Source of the DNA: an uncultured bacterium
Lineage (GTDB): Bacteria > Cyanobacteriota > Vampirovibrionia > Gastranaerophilales > Gastranaerophilaceae
Direction: 5' to 3'
Length of the DNA stretch: 39,447 nucleotides
Assembly: GCA_958366705.1 (NCBI GenBank)
Contig: CATXCB010000017.1
Coordinates: 1-39,447 of the forward strand
The notes under the pieces are model-generated. The model did not search any database. It saw only the letters and a program-made list of their open reading frames with translations, and had not been told where the DNA came from. Shown piece by piece: positions 1-9,900 of the stretch. Within the stretch, counting starts at the first letter, position 1. Every line of letters starts with the position of its first letter. The translations under genes and the position numbers were made by a program.

Positions 1-172
1 TCCCTATATCTTTCTCGTTATTCTCAACACGTTCATACAGACTTTTTATGTCTTCCCCTTGCGAGTGCTGTATCTCATAGTAATTCTTTGAACGTTCGTT
101 TAATGCACTTAGCATTTCTTTATTCTCATAAGTCATTTCTAAAATTTTAGATATAGAGTGTTCGCTGTTCAT
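1..172 (-). CDS. phage small coiled-coil protein, partial
   Basis: The reading frame starts with ATG at 172 and runs off the left edge of the window with at least 57 codons. It begins MNSEHSISKILEMTYENKEM and is rich in E, K, N and L with a heptad-like spacing, so an amphipathic helix or coiled coil is likely. It starts one base after the stop of the DUF1353 gene, so the two are translationally coupled or at least co-transcribed. The position just after tail genes and the shape recall XhlA-like or other lysis-cassette accessory proteins, which carry a coiled coil followed by one membrane helix, but the membrane segment would lie outside the window. The function is not established. Confidence 0.6.
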   Translation of the reverse strand, partial: MNSEHSISKILEMTYENKEMLSALNERSKNYYEIQHSQGEDIKSLYERVENNEKDIG

Positions 173-173
173 T

Positions 174-644
174 TTATTTTCCTTTCACATTCTTCCATCC
201 ACAAAACTTTTGAAAATTATCCACTGTTTGAAACATTGCCCAACGTTTGAATGCACATACCCCTGATACTTTTAAAAGTTTTTCAAAAACTCTGTCTGCA
301 AAATACCTATCATTACCGACATAATGATGATTTTCACAAATAACATCATGTATCATTGAGGGTATTAAGAATTTTGGGTTTTCTTTACTTCCTATTATTC
401 GCCAAAACGCACGAGGAATACTCGCACCATCCCATCTGTAGTCTTTAGGAATTGTAAAACGATATGTTTTTTCTTTGTAAAAATCTATTAAAACAACATT
501 TATTTTATTCTTACAAATAAAAGGTTTATCTGATATTTGCTTAATAGTTTCTTTTGACATTTCAGGTTCAGGATAGAGAATATCCACGTGCGGACTAGAG
601 CTAAATTGTATCCCGATATAATTATCCTCGTACCAATCAATCAT
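174..644 (-). CDS. DUF1353 family phage protein
   Basis: This 156-residue protein carries the DUF1353 signature: a beta-rich N-terminal half, then IPKDYRWDGASIPRAFW (about 65-81), then a helix with LIPSMIHDVICENHH (about 92-106) and D112 RYFADRVFEKLL. In the family the conserved parts are the DGASIPR motif and a histidine/aspartate pair in a helix (IHD), followed by an AD..F helix. DUF1353 proteins are common in tailed phages next to tail fibre or lysis genes; their biochemical role is unknown. It lies between the small exported protein at 685-915 and the partial coiled-coil gene starting at 172. The family assignment is from motif recognition only. Confidence 0.75.
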   Translation of the reverse strand: MIDWYEDNYIGIQFSSSPHVDILYPEPEMSKETIKQISDKPFICKNKINVVLIDFYKEKTYRFTIPKDYRWDGASIPRAFWRIIGSKENPKFLIPSMIHDVICENHHYVGNDRYFADRVFEKLLKVSGVCAFKRWAMFQTVDNFQKFCGWKNVKGK

Positions 645-684
645 TTTTCAAAATCTCCAGTTTAAATAAAATAACAATCCACTA

Positions 685-915
685 CTATTTCTTAATTGGT
701 AAGGAACTATCAACAACCTTACCGTTGACCTGTACCACAATACAAAACCAGTTATTTTTTACATCTTGTTTTTGTGTATTTTCGGTTGCAGGTTGTTTTT
801 GAACTGTGATAACTGCTCTGTTATCCTCAAAAGTCTGCTCAGGCTGTACCATATCAGCACAAAACCCTTTGCAACCTAACATAAGTAAGCTTAAAGCTAT
901 TGCTAATTTCTTCAT
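685..915 (-). CDS. small exported phage protein
   Basis: The 76-residue product starts MKKLAIALSLLMLGCKGFCA, a typical signal peptide with two lysines and a hydrophobic core. Cleavage could be after FCA; alternatively Cys15 after LMLG could act as a poor lipobox. The mature part is about 55 residues, polar, with a short C-terminal segment WFCIVVQVNGKVVDSS that looks like beta strands. A strong ribosome-binding site AAGGAGA precedes ATG at 915. It sits right after antisense RNA cassette 1 (whose promoter starts at 950) and before DUF1353. An Rz1-like outer-membrane spanin is conceivable from size and position, but there is no clear lipobox or proline-rich region, so I leave it unnamed. Confidence 0.6.
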   Translation of the reverse strand: MKKLAIALSLLMLGCKGFCADMVQPEQTFEDNRAVITVQKQPATENTQKQDVKNNWFCIVVQVNGKVVDSSLPIKK

Positions 916-949
916 AATAAAATCTCCTTATAATTTAAAAGTCTCACAC

Positions 950-978
950 TTGACAAACAGGAGAATATAGTAAATAAT
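950..978 (+). promoter_or_regulatory. promoter of convergent RNA, cassette 1
   Basis: TTGACA at 950-955 and AATAAT at 973-978 are separated by exactly 17 bp. The -35 is a perfect sigma-70 consensus and the -10 matches 5 of 6. The same -35, spacing and -10 recur at 3627-3655 and 12718-12746. No plus-strand protein gene follows; the product is the short RNA to the terminator at 1031-1065. Confidence 0.75.
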
Positions 979-984
979 GTTTGT

Positions 985-1066
985 ACAGGGTGGCAGTTTA
1001 CCAGACTGCCGGATGCCTTTAGAGACTTAGACGGTTCTTATCTATTTAGGTAAGAGCCGTTTTTTA
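985..1066 (+). ncRNA. antisense RNA of type I TA-like cassette 1
   Basis: Transcription predicted from the promoter at 950-978 would start near 985. The RNA has a 5' hairpin with a GGCAGT/ACTGCC stem (995-1011 region), then GGATGCCTTT at 1011-1020, then an intrinsic terminator: stem ACGGTTCTTAT (1031-1041) pairs fully, with wobbles, with GTAAGAGCCGT (1050-1060), followed by six T. The terminator part overlaps the last 27 or so bases of the peptide gene on the other strand, so the two RNAs share complementary 3' ends. GATGCCTTT is repeated in the peptide mRNA leader and is complementary (CCTTT/AAAGG) to the peptide's ribosome-binding site. An antitoxin role is inferred from layout. Confidence 0.6.
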
Positions 1067-1118
1067 ATATAAATAAAATCAAAAAGATTAGAAATAAACT
1101 AATATTGAAATTATCCAT
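1038..1118 (-). CDS. 26-aa hydrophobic peptide, putative type I toxin (cassette 1)
   Basis: The frame begins MDNFNISLFLIFLILFILKN and ends GSYLNR. It has one membrane-spanning segment (residues about 6-18) followed by a short polar, basic tail, the usual build of type I toxins such as Fst, TxpA and BsrG. A strong ribosome-binding site AAAGGGGG lies a few bases before ATG at 1118. It aligns without gaps to the cassette 2 peptide (identical at about half the positions, the rest mostly conservative: NLNLTLIML against NFNISLFLI, and the shared FLILFI and NGS). The gene has its own promoter (1214-1242) and a convergent RNA over its 3' end. Toxicity is inferred; a small phage membrane protein such as a holin accessory is the alternative. 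Confidence 0.65.
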   Translation of the reverse strand: MDNFNISLFLIFLILFILKNGSYLNR

Positions 1119-1213
1119 ATCAGCCCCCTTTCTAGTCGGGAACCAACCCGAGACTTAAACGATTATGTTGGTGATTCCGTTTCGAAAAAGGCATCTGCTA
1201 CCCTGCAAGGGAC

Positions 1214-1242
1214 ATTTTACTATAGTTCTTGTTATTTGTCTA
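1214..1242 (-). promoter_or_regulatory. promoter of toxin-like peptide, cassette 1
   Basis: On the minus strand TAGACA (1242-1237) and TAAAAT (1219-1214) are 17 bp apart, so transcription would start near 1207 and give a leader of about 89 nt. The leader holds TAGC and CCTTT segments that can pair with the ribosome-binding site AAAGGGGGCTG and a short CGGG/CCCG hairpin just upstream of it. The promoter lies immediately after the stop of the chaperone gene at 1260. Confidence 0.7.
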
Positions 1243-1259
1243 TTTTATAAAAATGTTAT

Positions 1260-2030
1260 TTATCCCATTTGTACTTCAGGCAAATTTTCATAATCAATTA
1301 CAATTTGATTAAGTTCTTCAATTGATTTTGCTTTTAAAATAGATGCTGTTAGTTGTGTTGAATATGCATCAATTTTTATATATTCAAGTGCAACTTGTAA
1401 TGATAACTTGTTATATTCTTCTAAAGTCAAACTTGGACTACCTTGAATAACTCCATCTACATATAAACGTACTGAATTTGCCGGAAGTCCGTTATTCGCA
1501 GCTGCAAGCTTATCATATAACGGCAATGCGGTTTTTAAATCTCCTAGCGGGGTTTCTGTTTTTAATTTGCCAATTGGAGTATTTATATATTCTACTTGTC
1601 TTTTTTGCTCGTTTTCTGATATCTTTGCTTCTTTCCTTTTTTGAAATTGTATTTTTTCATAATCAGGGTTTTTAATAAGATTCCCATCTTTAATAATATA
1701 AAAATCTTCATCAGATAGAATTTGTGTATATTCTTCATTAGTTAATAATATATACCCATCTTTAATTTCCCCTAAATAATCAATTTCAGATATTTCCATT
1801 TTTGAATTTACTACAAACTTATGCCTGTAGTCTTTGATTACAGCCCATGAACTACCGTTAAATTGTACGGTTTCATTTTCTTTTGTTTCAGGTGGAATTT
1901 CTAGAGTTGCCCCATCCGGACAATAATAAATATCTTTACCAGCCTCCGAGGTCATTTGTTGGTCTAAATAAGCACATTCACTTACTGTAAATAAACCATC
2001 ATTATCATAATAATAAACTTTCTTATCCAT
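1260..2030 (-). CDS. tail fibre assembly chaperone-like protein (DUF4376-like C-terminus)
   Basis: I start it at ATG 2030 (MDKKVYYYDNDG) because a perfect AAGGAGAA site lies just upstream; the frame is open further but would overlap the fibre gene. The 256-residue product has the build of caudoviral tail fibre assembly proteins: an N-terminal part with EIPPETKENETVQFNGSSW followed by VIKDYRHK (about residues 55-80), matching the usual PP..G....-W-..DHRG pattern, then a charged helical region (about 130-160) and a C-terminal helical domain with LYVDG, LTLEEYNKL and a closing SIEELNQIVIDY, which resembles DUF4376. It follows the fibre gene by 10 bp, as expected for a fibre-specific folding chaperone. 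A 3' remnant of a paralogue is at 13027-13079. Confidence 0.7.
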   Translation of the reverse strand: MDKKVYYYDNDGLFTVSECAYLDQQMTSEAGKDIYYCPDGATLEIPPETKENETVQFNGSSWAVIKDYRHKFVVNSKMEISEIDYLGEIKDGYILLTNEEYTQILSDEDFYIIKDGNLIKNPDYEKIQFQKRKEAKISENEQKRQVEYINTPIGKLKTETPLGDLKTALPLYDKLAAANNGLPANSVRLYVDGVIQGSPSLTLEEYNKLSLQVALEYIKIDAYSTQLTASILKAKSIEELNQIVIDYENLPEVQMG

Positions 2031-2040
2031 AAAATTCTCC

Positions 2041-3600
2041 TTATGCGATTCGTTTCCATATATTAACCGCCAGATATGGTGGCATGTTGTTGTGTGCCGC
2101 ATTTGCTCCAGTGCTATTTACAGTAATTGTATGAGCATGAGCTCCATTTGAAGATGTTGCACCTGTCCAGTTTCTAGAAGCTGTAAATGTTACTATTCTT
2201 CTTCTGTCAGTACCACTGGCTCCATCTTTCATTTTGCTTGCTGAACTTGTAAAAGCTCCTGTACAAGTAATGTTATCTGCTTCCCATTCATTACCAAGAA
2301 AGTTTCCTGAGATATTCATACTTCCTCGACTATGAGTATGTGCACCAACATTATTAGAAGTTGCAGTATGAGCATGAGTTGGTAATTCTGATTCGCTTAA
2401 AATATGCTCAACTTCACCACCGGTAGCCCCATTATTGTATGTATCACCTGACGCAAGCAGGAATGTATCTTTAATCTTTTCCCAAGTTCCAACTCCAAAT
2501 AAAATATCTGGAGATGTATCATTTACTGACATATATAATGAACCTATGGGATAAATAACATTAATAATATTTGTCTGTTCACCAATGATTGAAGCCCAGC
2601 CCTTTGCTGAATGTTGTCCACCTATTGCTTGAACTTGTTGGTCTGAACCCTCTGCCCATATTAAAGCATTTGATTCTGAGAGTTTTGCATTTTGTTCACT
2701 CAATAATGCGCTAGCAGCCTTTGTCGTTGAAATATTTGCCTGCTCTGTAGCTATAGAAACTTGTTCATCTAATAAATTTTTCTGTTCAGTTCCTTTTGTA
2801 GTTATTTCATTTATTGCATTAGTTTTAGCACTATCTACAGCTTCAACTGATGAGGCTTTAGTTGAAATTATAGTTTCTATTATTTTAGCACTTTCATTTC
2901 CTGCTTCTGCTTTAAATTCGTTAAGCTCCTTCTGGTGAGTATCTTCAATATTACTAATTGCAGATTGCCAATCAGCTTGAATATCAGCCATTGCATTATT
3001 ATAAGTTTCTGTAACTTCAGCAGTTTTTGCAGTTGCTATATCGGCTTTATCTTTTGCTACATTTGCACTATTATGAGCATATTCAGCCTGAGATTTCGCA
3101 GAGTTTGCCGCATCCACAGCAATACGTTTAGACTCATTTAAACTTTCAATTAACTGATCCGGTGTAACTTTATCACCCTCACTAACTTTAACAGCTCTTG
3201 AAACTGTTCTATTCAAAATCTGTATTAAACGTATAGCATAGTCAAAACTTAATTCAAGATTATGTTTTGACAAATCACCACTATCTTTATACTCTGCTAT
3301 TTGTTGAATTGGCAAAGTTAAAGATAATGTTAGTAATTCTTTTTTGTCGGTACTGGTATCCCAAGCAAGAGTTTTATATTTTGAACCAGTCAGAGGGAAT
3401 GTAATGTAACTACCTTCAGTATTACCAACTTGATGAATAGAATAATCTACACCGTTTTCTAAAGTCGATTTAATGCCATTTAAATCAGTATGTTCAACAA
3501 TTAACTCTGATTCTTTGGCAATATAAAAATTGAATGAAAATTCCGTAGTGGAATTATTACCCCAGCAATTAGAAACGGGGGTTTGTTGTGGTACTGTCAT
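2041..3600 (-). CDS. T7-like tail fibre / receptor-binding protein
   Basis: This 519-residue protein has a modular fibre architecture. Residues about 1-130 (FSFNFYIAKESELIVEH, ENGVDYSIHQVGNTEGSYIT) match the T7 gp17 N-terminal tail-attachment domain that anchors fibres in podoviruses. Residues about 140-340 are an Ala/Ser/Lys-rich coiled coil with phage-fibre-type repeats (SAKSQAEYAHNSANVAKDKA). Residues about 345-519 form a tail-collar/Gp10-like C-terminal domain: YPIGSLYMS, GTWEKIKDTFLLASGD, a chain of His motifs (LPTHAHT, GAHTHSRG, NGAHAHT) and the ending NNMPPYLAVNIWKRIA. It would decide host binding. The chaperone gene follows directly. ATG at 3600 has GGAGT upstream. Confidence 0.85.
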   Translation of the reverse strand: MTVPQQTPVSNCWGNNSTTEFSFNFYIAKESELIVEHTDLNGIKSTLENGVDYSIHQVGNTEGSYITFPLTGSKYKTLAWDTSTDKKELLTLSLTLPIQQIAEYKDSGDLSKHNLELSFDYAIRLIQILNRTVSRAVKVSEGDKVTPDQLIESLNESKRIAVDAANSAKSQAEYAHNSANVAKDKADIATAKTAEVTETYNNAMADIQADWQSAISNIEDTHQKELNEFKAEAGNESAKIIETIISTKASSVEAVDSAKTNAINEITTKGTEQKNLLDEQVSIATEQANISTTKAASALLSEQNAKLSESNALIWAEGSDQQVQAIGGQHSAKGWASIIGEQTNIINVIYPIGSLYMSVNDTSPDILFGVGTWEKIKDTFLLASGDTYNNGATGGEVEHILSESELPTHAHTATSNNVGAHTHSRGSMNISGNFLGNEWEADNITCTGAFTSSASKMKDGASGTDRRRIVTFTASRNWTGATSSNGAHAHTITVNSTGANAAHNNMPPYLAVNIWKRIA

Positions 3601-3626
3601 AATATACTCCTTTATTTTTCATAGGG

Positions 3627-3655
3627 TTGACAAACAAAGAAGAATCGTAAATAAT
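3627..3655 (+). promoter_or_regulatory. promoter of convergent RNA, cassette 3
   Basis: TTGACA (3627-3632), 17 bp, AATAAT (3650-3655): the same two boxes and spacing as the promoters at 950 and 12718, although the spacer sequence has diverged. It faces away from the fibre gene start at 3600 and toward the peptide gene at 3717-3821. Confidence 0.7.
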
Positions 3656-3661
3656 ATATAT

Positions 3662-3764
3662 GAGGGGGCAACCCTAAAAAATGTCACTTTTTAGAGTTGC
3701 ACTTTGTACCCTTAGACTATTTTAGAAGAAGTTCCAGAAATTCCAGTTCTGGAACTTTATCTTT
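3662..3764 (+). ncRNA. antisense RNA of type I TA-like cassette 3
   Basis: Predicted start near 3662. A 5' hairpin of about 13 pairs with one mismatch joins GCAACCCTAAAAA (3668-3680) to TTTTTAGAGTTGC (3688-3700). The terminator is an 11-bp perfect stem, AAGTTCCAGAA (3729-3739) with TTCTGGAACTT (3747-3757), followed by a weak T-rich tract TATCTTT. The sequence differs from cassettes 1 and 2 but keeps promoter, 5' hairpin and 3' terminator in the same places. It overlaps roughly the last 45 bases of the convergent peptide gene. Confidence 0.55.
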
Positions 3765-3821
3765 GTAGCATTCTATAAAAATAGATAAAATGTACAAAAG
3801 ATACTCTAAAAATATAGCCAT
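3717..3821 (-). CDS. 34-aa hydrophobic peptide, putative type I toxin (cassette 3)
   Basis: The frame begins MAIFLEYLLYILSIFIECYK and ends LLLK: one membrane segment (residues about 3-16) and an amphipathic tail with alternating Glu and Leu. The ribosome-binding site is AAAGGGGG, 8 to 12 bases before ATG at 3821. It does not align closely in sequence with the 26-residue peptides of cassettes 1 and 2, but promoter, leader logic and convergent RNA are the same. In its leader, ACCAC and CTTTCC can pair with GTGGT and GGAAAG around the ribosome-binding site (11 pairs with one internal loop), so translation from the full-length mRNA should be blocked. Confidence 0.6.
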   Translation of the reverse strand: MAIFLEYLLYILSIFIECYKDKVPELEFLELLLK

Positions 3822-3899
3822 TTCAACCACCCCCTTTCCGACCGATTTCTTTGTATAATCGAGTGTGCCGGAGGAAAGTGTGGTACTTACCCAAAATTT

Positions 3900-3928
3900 A
3901 TATTATTACAACTCTTTTTTTTTGTCTA
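3900..3928 (-). promoter_or_regulatory. promoter of toxin-like peptide, cassette 3
   Basis: Minus strand TAGACA (3928-3923), 17 bp, TAATAT (3905-3900). It begins 5 bp after the stop of the giant polyvalent gene (3933). The leader from about 3893 to the ATG is about 72 nt. Confidence 0.65.
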
Positions 3929-3932
3929 TATT

Positions 3933-6900
3933 TTACTTTTTCTTACGTTCAGGTGGCTCACCTGTTGCCGCCATATTCGCACGATATCTGCCGTAACCTA
4001 CGAACCTTAATAAGCCAGTGCCGAGTTCTCCTTGCATCATATCTCCAATTCCGCCAGCTGCATTATATAATCTTGATGCTGCAATACCTGTTGAGTAATC
4101 TGCTGCACCGGCAAGTATTTCGATATAGTCTGCTAGTTCAAGATTTTTACCCTTTAATAATTTATTTATTGAAGTTTCAAAATCTGATATTAAAGGTAAT
4201 TTATCTTCAAAATACATTCCTCCTGTGGCTTTTGCAGAAATTAAAGAAACGATTGAATTTGCAAGAGTTCCTAAAACGCCATAAGCTTTCCAATTGGATA
4301 AGAATATTGCATTTATAATATCTGAACCAAACGCAAATAACGGGTCATCATCTCCACCACCGAACATATTTTGAAATAAAATCAATAACGACAAATCAGA
4401 TAAGAAAGATGTAAATAATATCGGATTGAAAACTTTATAAATCAAAAACGATTTCATAAACTCTTCTTTTGAAATATCACCTTTTGTTAAATTTGCCATA
4501 GCATCAACAAACTTTCTTTCATACTGAAAGTTTGTATTATTGAAAGCAAAGAACATTCTTGTTATCGCGTGTTGTGCAACTTGCTTTTGCCAGGCAGAAG
4601 TTGCAGAGCTATGCCCTGATTGTTGCGAGCGCAAAGTATCCTCTGTGAATTTTATAAAGGCTTCTTCTTGTGACATACCCTGTGACATTAAATAATCAAC
4701 ATACGGTTTACCACCAAACATAATAGCAATAATATCACCATACTTTGTATTGGATGTACAGAAATTTCTCAATGCTCTGAATTTATCTGATTCATTTGTC
4801 AACATTGAAATAATTTCATTTTGCGAATTTCCTGCAAGCCTAGCTTGCAAGTATTCGCAATTTTTGAACATAAAATCAACGGTCTTTTTCGGATGAGCTA
4901 AAGCTTCTGAAAAACCTTTGCTCCACATTCCAAACGGCATATTTTCACAATAATTGACCATTGAAGTCAACTGTGAAAACATAACTTTCAAGTTCCCGCC
5001 GATTTTTGAAGTAATATAATTACTTGCAATATTATCAATCAAGTTCTTTCCAACTGTAATACTTTTGGCATAGTTATCATAAGTAGATGTCGCTAGTTGA
5101 TTCAACAATATTCTATGAATTTTTTCTCCTGATTTCTTACCATAAATTTCAACCATCTTTGCTTTAATGTCCGGAGATTGGAAAATTCTGTTATAGAAAT
5201 TAACCTTTTCTGACATTACAACATATCTTGCAGTTTTATTGATATGTGGCAAAATAATTTCTAAAGGTGAAATCGGGTCCATTTTTATACGACTACAATT
5301 CTTACGCTGTTTAATAAATGATGGATTTGTAGAACGTAACATAGTTTCGTGCATCATATCAAGGTCTGATCCAATTCGCTCAGTTTTTGACGGAATATAA
5401 TTATCCACCTTTGGCAATGATAAACCAGTAGTTCTAATAAAGACTTCATTCGTATCTTCATACATTGTGTCGCAAGTATCAACCATAGCCCAAGCAAATA
5501 ATTTATCTTCTTCAGATAATTTTGAAAACATTAATTCATCTAGCTTTTCAGCTCCGTTTGGAACATCTTCCCCGACAAATTGAGTAACAAGACGTTTCTT
5601 TAATTCTGGGTTTAAGGACCATGCGTAAAGTGTAATCAATTGAGAATGATTTAATTCTACAGTTGTTTCAACAAATTCTCCAGTATCTTTGTTCCATGTT
5701 ACTTGTTTGAACGGATAATTTGTTTCATCATATTTTTTGAATAAATCAACTAAAGGTTGAATGTTATCAAAGTCTAATGCTCTATCCCAAACATTTCTAA
5801 TTTTGTTGGCTAAAGTATCAGTACCCCTATTTAGGTTGTAAATATCCATTGCTTTTTTATAAAATTCTAACGATTTTCTATGAGCATAAACTTCAACATC
5901 TGCTTCGGATTTCAGTAGTGAATACTTTTCAGCAGTCGCCTTATCAAATATTCCTGTCAAAAGTGATTCCCAGTTGGCAAGTGTACCTTCAGATGTCCAG
6001 ATTGTATCACCTGCCGTCCAACGTGCAAGATATTTAGCAACTTTGTTATTACGGTGCTTATCCATAATTTCAATAAGATTATTTTTGTAATCATATCTGG
6101 TAAGTGCTTTTTTCAAATCTTGTTCATTTTTTGCACGTCTGCCCTCAAACTTCAACTGCAAAATATCTTCTAACAATGAACGAGTTGCAGACAAGTTCAA
6201 ATTCTTAGGGTCATGGCTTTTGTATTCCAAAAACTTAACTTTTAATATCCCTTGAAAATCTGTCGGAGCTTTAATATCGCTTGTGGCATTTTGATTAATG
6301 TTATCACGTTCTTCTCCAATAACAGCAGAATCAGCATCAATTAATCGCAAGTATTGAGTTCTTGCTTCATCTTTTTTGAGCCTATTCATCTGTTGAAGTT
6401 CAGCAAAAACAGTATTTGTTTTCCAGTCAAATTTTCCTTGTTTCAATGCTCCGACTTTGATAAGTTTAGAATTGATTTTTACTTGCTTTTGAATTTCTTT
6501 ATGCAAGATATATTTTTGTCTGTTTTCTAACTGTTTAATCGCATGAGCATTGATTGTTCTAACGACTTCTTTTGCAGTAAAAGAATTGTTAACAATCGGG
6601 AGTAGAGAGAACAATTTATTAACAGAAGATAATCTGATATATTTCTTCTCAATAGGGTCATAAGATTTTGTTTCGTGCAACTTGTGAGAAACATAAGTTC
6701 TTAGTTGTGTGCTTAATGAAACATTTGGAATTGCATATTTGTTTCTCTCATTTGTTTTTTGCTCAATATAAGTCTTTGAAATTTCATCCATTCTGACAGA
6801 AATTTCATTCATTACATCTTGCGGTAATCTATTTAATTCAATCAAGTTACCAAATTTTCTACCGCTAAACAATTCAGATAATGCTTCAAATGCTGCATCT

Positions 6901-9900
6901 TTGTTTGCTCCACGCAAAGATAAAACTTTTTCGGAAAGAAAATCAAATGCACCCATAAATTTACCAATGATATCTTCCCCTGGATAAGATTCAGGCGGCG
7001 TGAAATTGTTGCTGTCAATTCTATCAAGAGCCTGCTCAACAAGTTTAGCATCCCCATCGGTTTCATCAGTATCGTAATTAATTCCAGTATCACCAAAGAA
7101 CTCATACCAGTTTGCCTGCATACCGCCTAATGCAGTAATATCATCATCAACCTCAGACAATTCCTGTCTTAGATTTTCTGCTTTCACATTGTTTTGAGCA
7201 AGTGTCATTTGCAAATACTTGATTGAGTATTTGTGATTTAATGCTGCAGATAGAATTTCATAGCACGCTTGTCTGCATCTTTTCGAATATTCTTTTACAG
7301 ATTTTGGAACACGGCTTGAGGCTTTATCTGCCAGATTCAGATATTCTTCAACTTGTTGTTTTTTGCGTGTATCTTGCAAACTACGTTCAAGGTTATTCTT
7401 TTCAATCTCATCAATTTCAGATAATTCTTTTTCCTGATTAGTTCTTATTTCTTCAATTTGAGATTGAATTGTATTACAACGGTCAAATACTGCCGCTTGT
7501 ATTCTTTGATTTTCAGTTGTTAATAACCTGTCAAAAAGATTGTTAATTTCAGGAATTTCTGATTCTTCAAAACCAAGGCTTTTGATACTGTCATATAAAG
7601 ATAACAAAGCATTTTTAAAATCTTCAAACAGTTTTTTAAGTCTGTTTGTTTTCGCAGAACCTGTACGCATATAGGCTTCAAATCCACGAGCAAATCTTTC
7701 GTGTTGTTCGTCCGTAAATTCTTCACCGTTATTTTTTACAAACTTTCTGATTTCTTTCAAATCTTCCTGTAGTTCTTCGTTGCCTTCTGAATGCTTAACA
7801 AGTTTTTCTAACCACCAGTGAGCGAACTCATGAACAATAGTTGATTCATCAGCATCTTTGAATAATTTTACTAAGTTTTCAGCAGGAATGAATGACCCTT
7901 TAACCTGAACCAGTCTGTTTGCAATCTCCTCTACCTTATCGTTATCAATAAACATCTTGCGTTGTTTTTGATATAGTAGAGGATTTTTAATTTCCTTGAT
8001 GTTATAAAGATGTACAGTTTTAGGGTTGATATTTTCTGCGTTATCGTTTATACTGTTAGTATCCTCATTGAGATTTTTAACGGACCTTAAAACGTTCGCA
8101 CTCAATGAGGATTTATCATTTTCACTATCATCCTTGAAATTTTTAACGTTATCGTTTATAATATTATTGTCCTCAGATTGTGGATTTAAGACACGGTTAT
8201 CGTGTTGGGCAATCTGAGGACTATTTTTATATTCCTCTGTATCAAAAATTAACTGATATATTTTGTTTCCTATTTTTACATCCGTTTTAAAATAATGATA
8301 TTTTTCAACATTAGGCTTTTTGTCTTTTTTGGTATTTTCTTTTTCTCCTGCATATTCTGCATTTGCAAGCAACTTTTCTAAAGACATAACATACTTATCA
8401 TGTCTTTTTCTCTCTGCTTTATTCATATTTTTAAAATTACTTGACTTTATTATATGGTCTTTTTTCTTTGCCCCACCTTTAATATCCACAAACCAATTCG
8501 GAGATAATGTCGCAAATTTTGTTCCGTTTTCAACAATTTCATTGATGTATGCTTTTACTTCATCAATAGACGGAGCCTTTTCAAAATCATTTGTCAAATC
8601 AACAACATTGTTATTATTATTTGTTGCACGTTGAAAATATGTTTTTTTTGCGGGTTCTAAATTATCGTAATAATCTAAATGCTCATCAATTGTTCCAGAT
8701 AATGAAGAATTTATAGGATTTAAGTCAACTTTTACATCATTACCATTTTTATCAGTAATAGACAAATTATTATCAGCAAACATATTGAAAGCAACATCTT
8801 CTTTCATTGTTCCAGAATATTGAACAAGAAAATCAAGGTCAGAACCTTTTTTATTTGTACTTGTAGAATATGAACCATAAATTTTAATATCCTCAAGTTT
8901 AAATTCAGATTCATCAATATTATTTTCCTCAAGAATATTTTGAATATCACCTTTGATATAGGAAGTAATATTTTCTGTGCTATCATTAAAATTCTCTTCA
9001 ATATTAGAATTTAGATTATCTCTGTTCGCATGTTGGAAATGTTGTTTTATTTCATGTTTATTTACATTGGGATTGAGTTTTGTCTTAACATAGTTTATAA
9101 TATTATCAGAATCACTACTTGGGAGCATTCCCATTGTGGTAACGGTGGATGTATTCCACGCCCAAGAGGTTTCTTGAATGGGGCTAATGTCTGAGAAAGA
9201 GGTTATAGTACCGCTCTGAACAGCCCCATTTTTTAACCAGTTATCGATATTTTTCTCTGTATCTTTAAAGGCAGTAGTTATTATTGGTTGTTTATTTTCA
9301 AAAAATTCAACAACTACTCCATACGTATTTTTATTGCTGACGAGTTTTAACAATACAGGTAGTCCATCAAATCTTGGCTTGTTACTTAATACCGCATCTG
9401 TAGGTTTATCAAGGTTATTTAAAACATTTTTCCATTCAGTAGAAGTTAAATTATGTTTATTATTATCATGAACTACAGTATCATGAGGAACTCGTACAGA
9501 AATATTATCAGTAGAATAATCATAAAAACTTTTAGAAATTTTAGATTTATTCTTTTTAGAGTGATTTTCTTTTTCAAAAACTTGCTCGTAAAAGTCTGAA
9601 AAATCTTTTATAGGAGAACGATACATCGCAGATTGATGATAAATATTATCTGCGTTATTTCTTCCTCTTTGAGTTACAACAGTATTCCCAAAATCAAGAT
9701 TAGTATTATCTAACTTTTGTCGTAATTGATTTGCAAAATTCGCATTCCCATTTGCTTCATATTCTTCAATCAAATCATTTACAGCTTCTGTATCATCAAT
9801 AGATAACTTTTCTCCTGATTGAATTTTTTCTAACAAATCAGTTTCTGTTATCATTTTATTTAGATGTTCTTCATCTGAATAATCATCAGGAAGATTATTC

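Noticed and set aside
950..1242. Reading the cassettes as simple phage terminators or riboswitches
   Set aside because: Plain terminators would not need consensus promoters on both strands, conserved peptide frames and matched anti-SD segments. A riboswitch would lie upstream of a gene in the same direction.
2041..3600. Diversity-generating retroelement target in the tail fibre
   Set aside because: No template repeat, no reverse transcriptase in the window, and the C-terminus is a collar-type domain and not a C-type lectin fold.
3851..4318. 155-codon plus-strand frame
   Set aside because: Lies antisense to the end of the giant polyvalent gene, is Leu/Tyr/Ser-rich as expected from a reverse-frame shadow, and has no ribosome-binding site.
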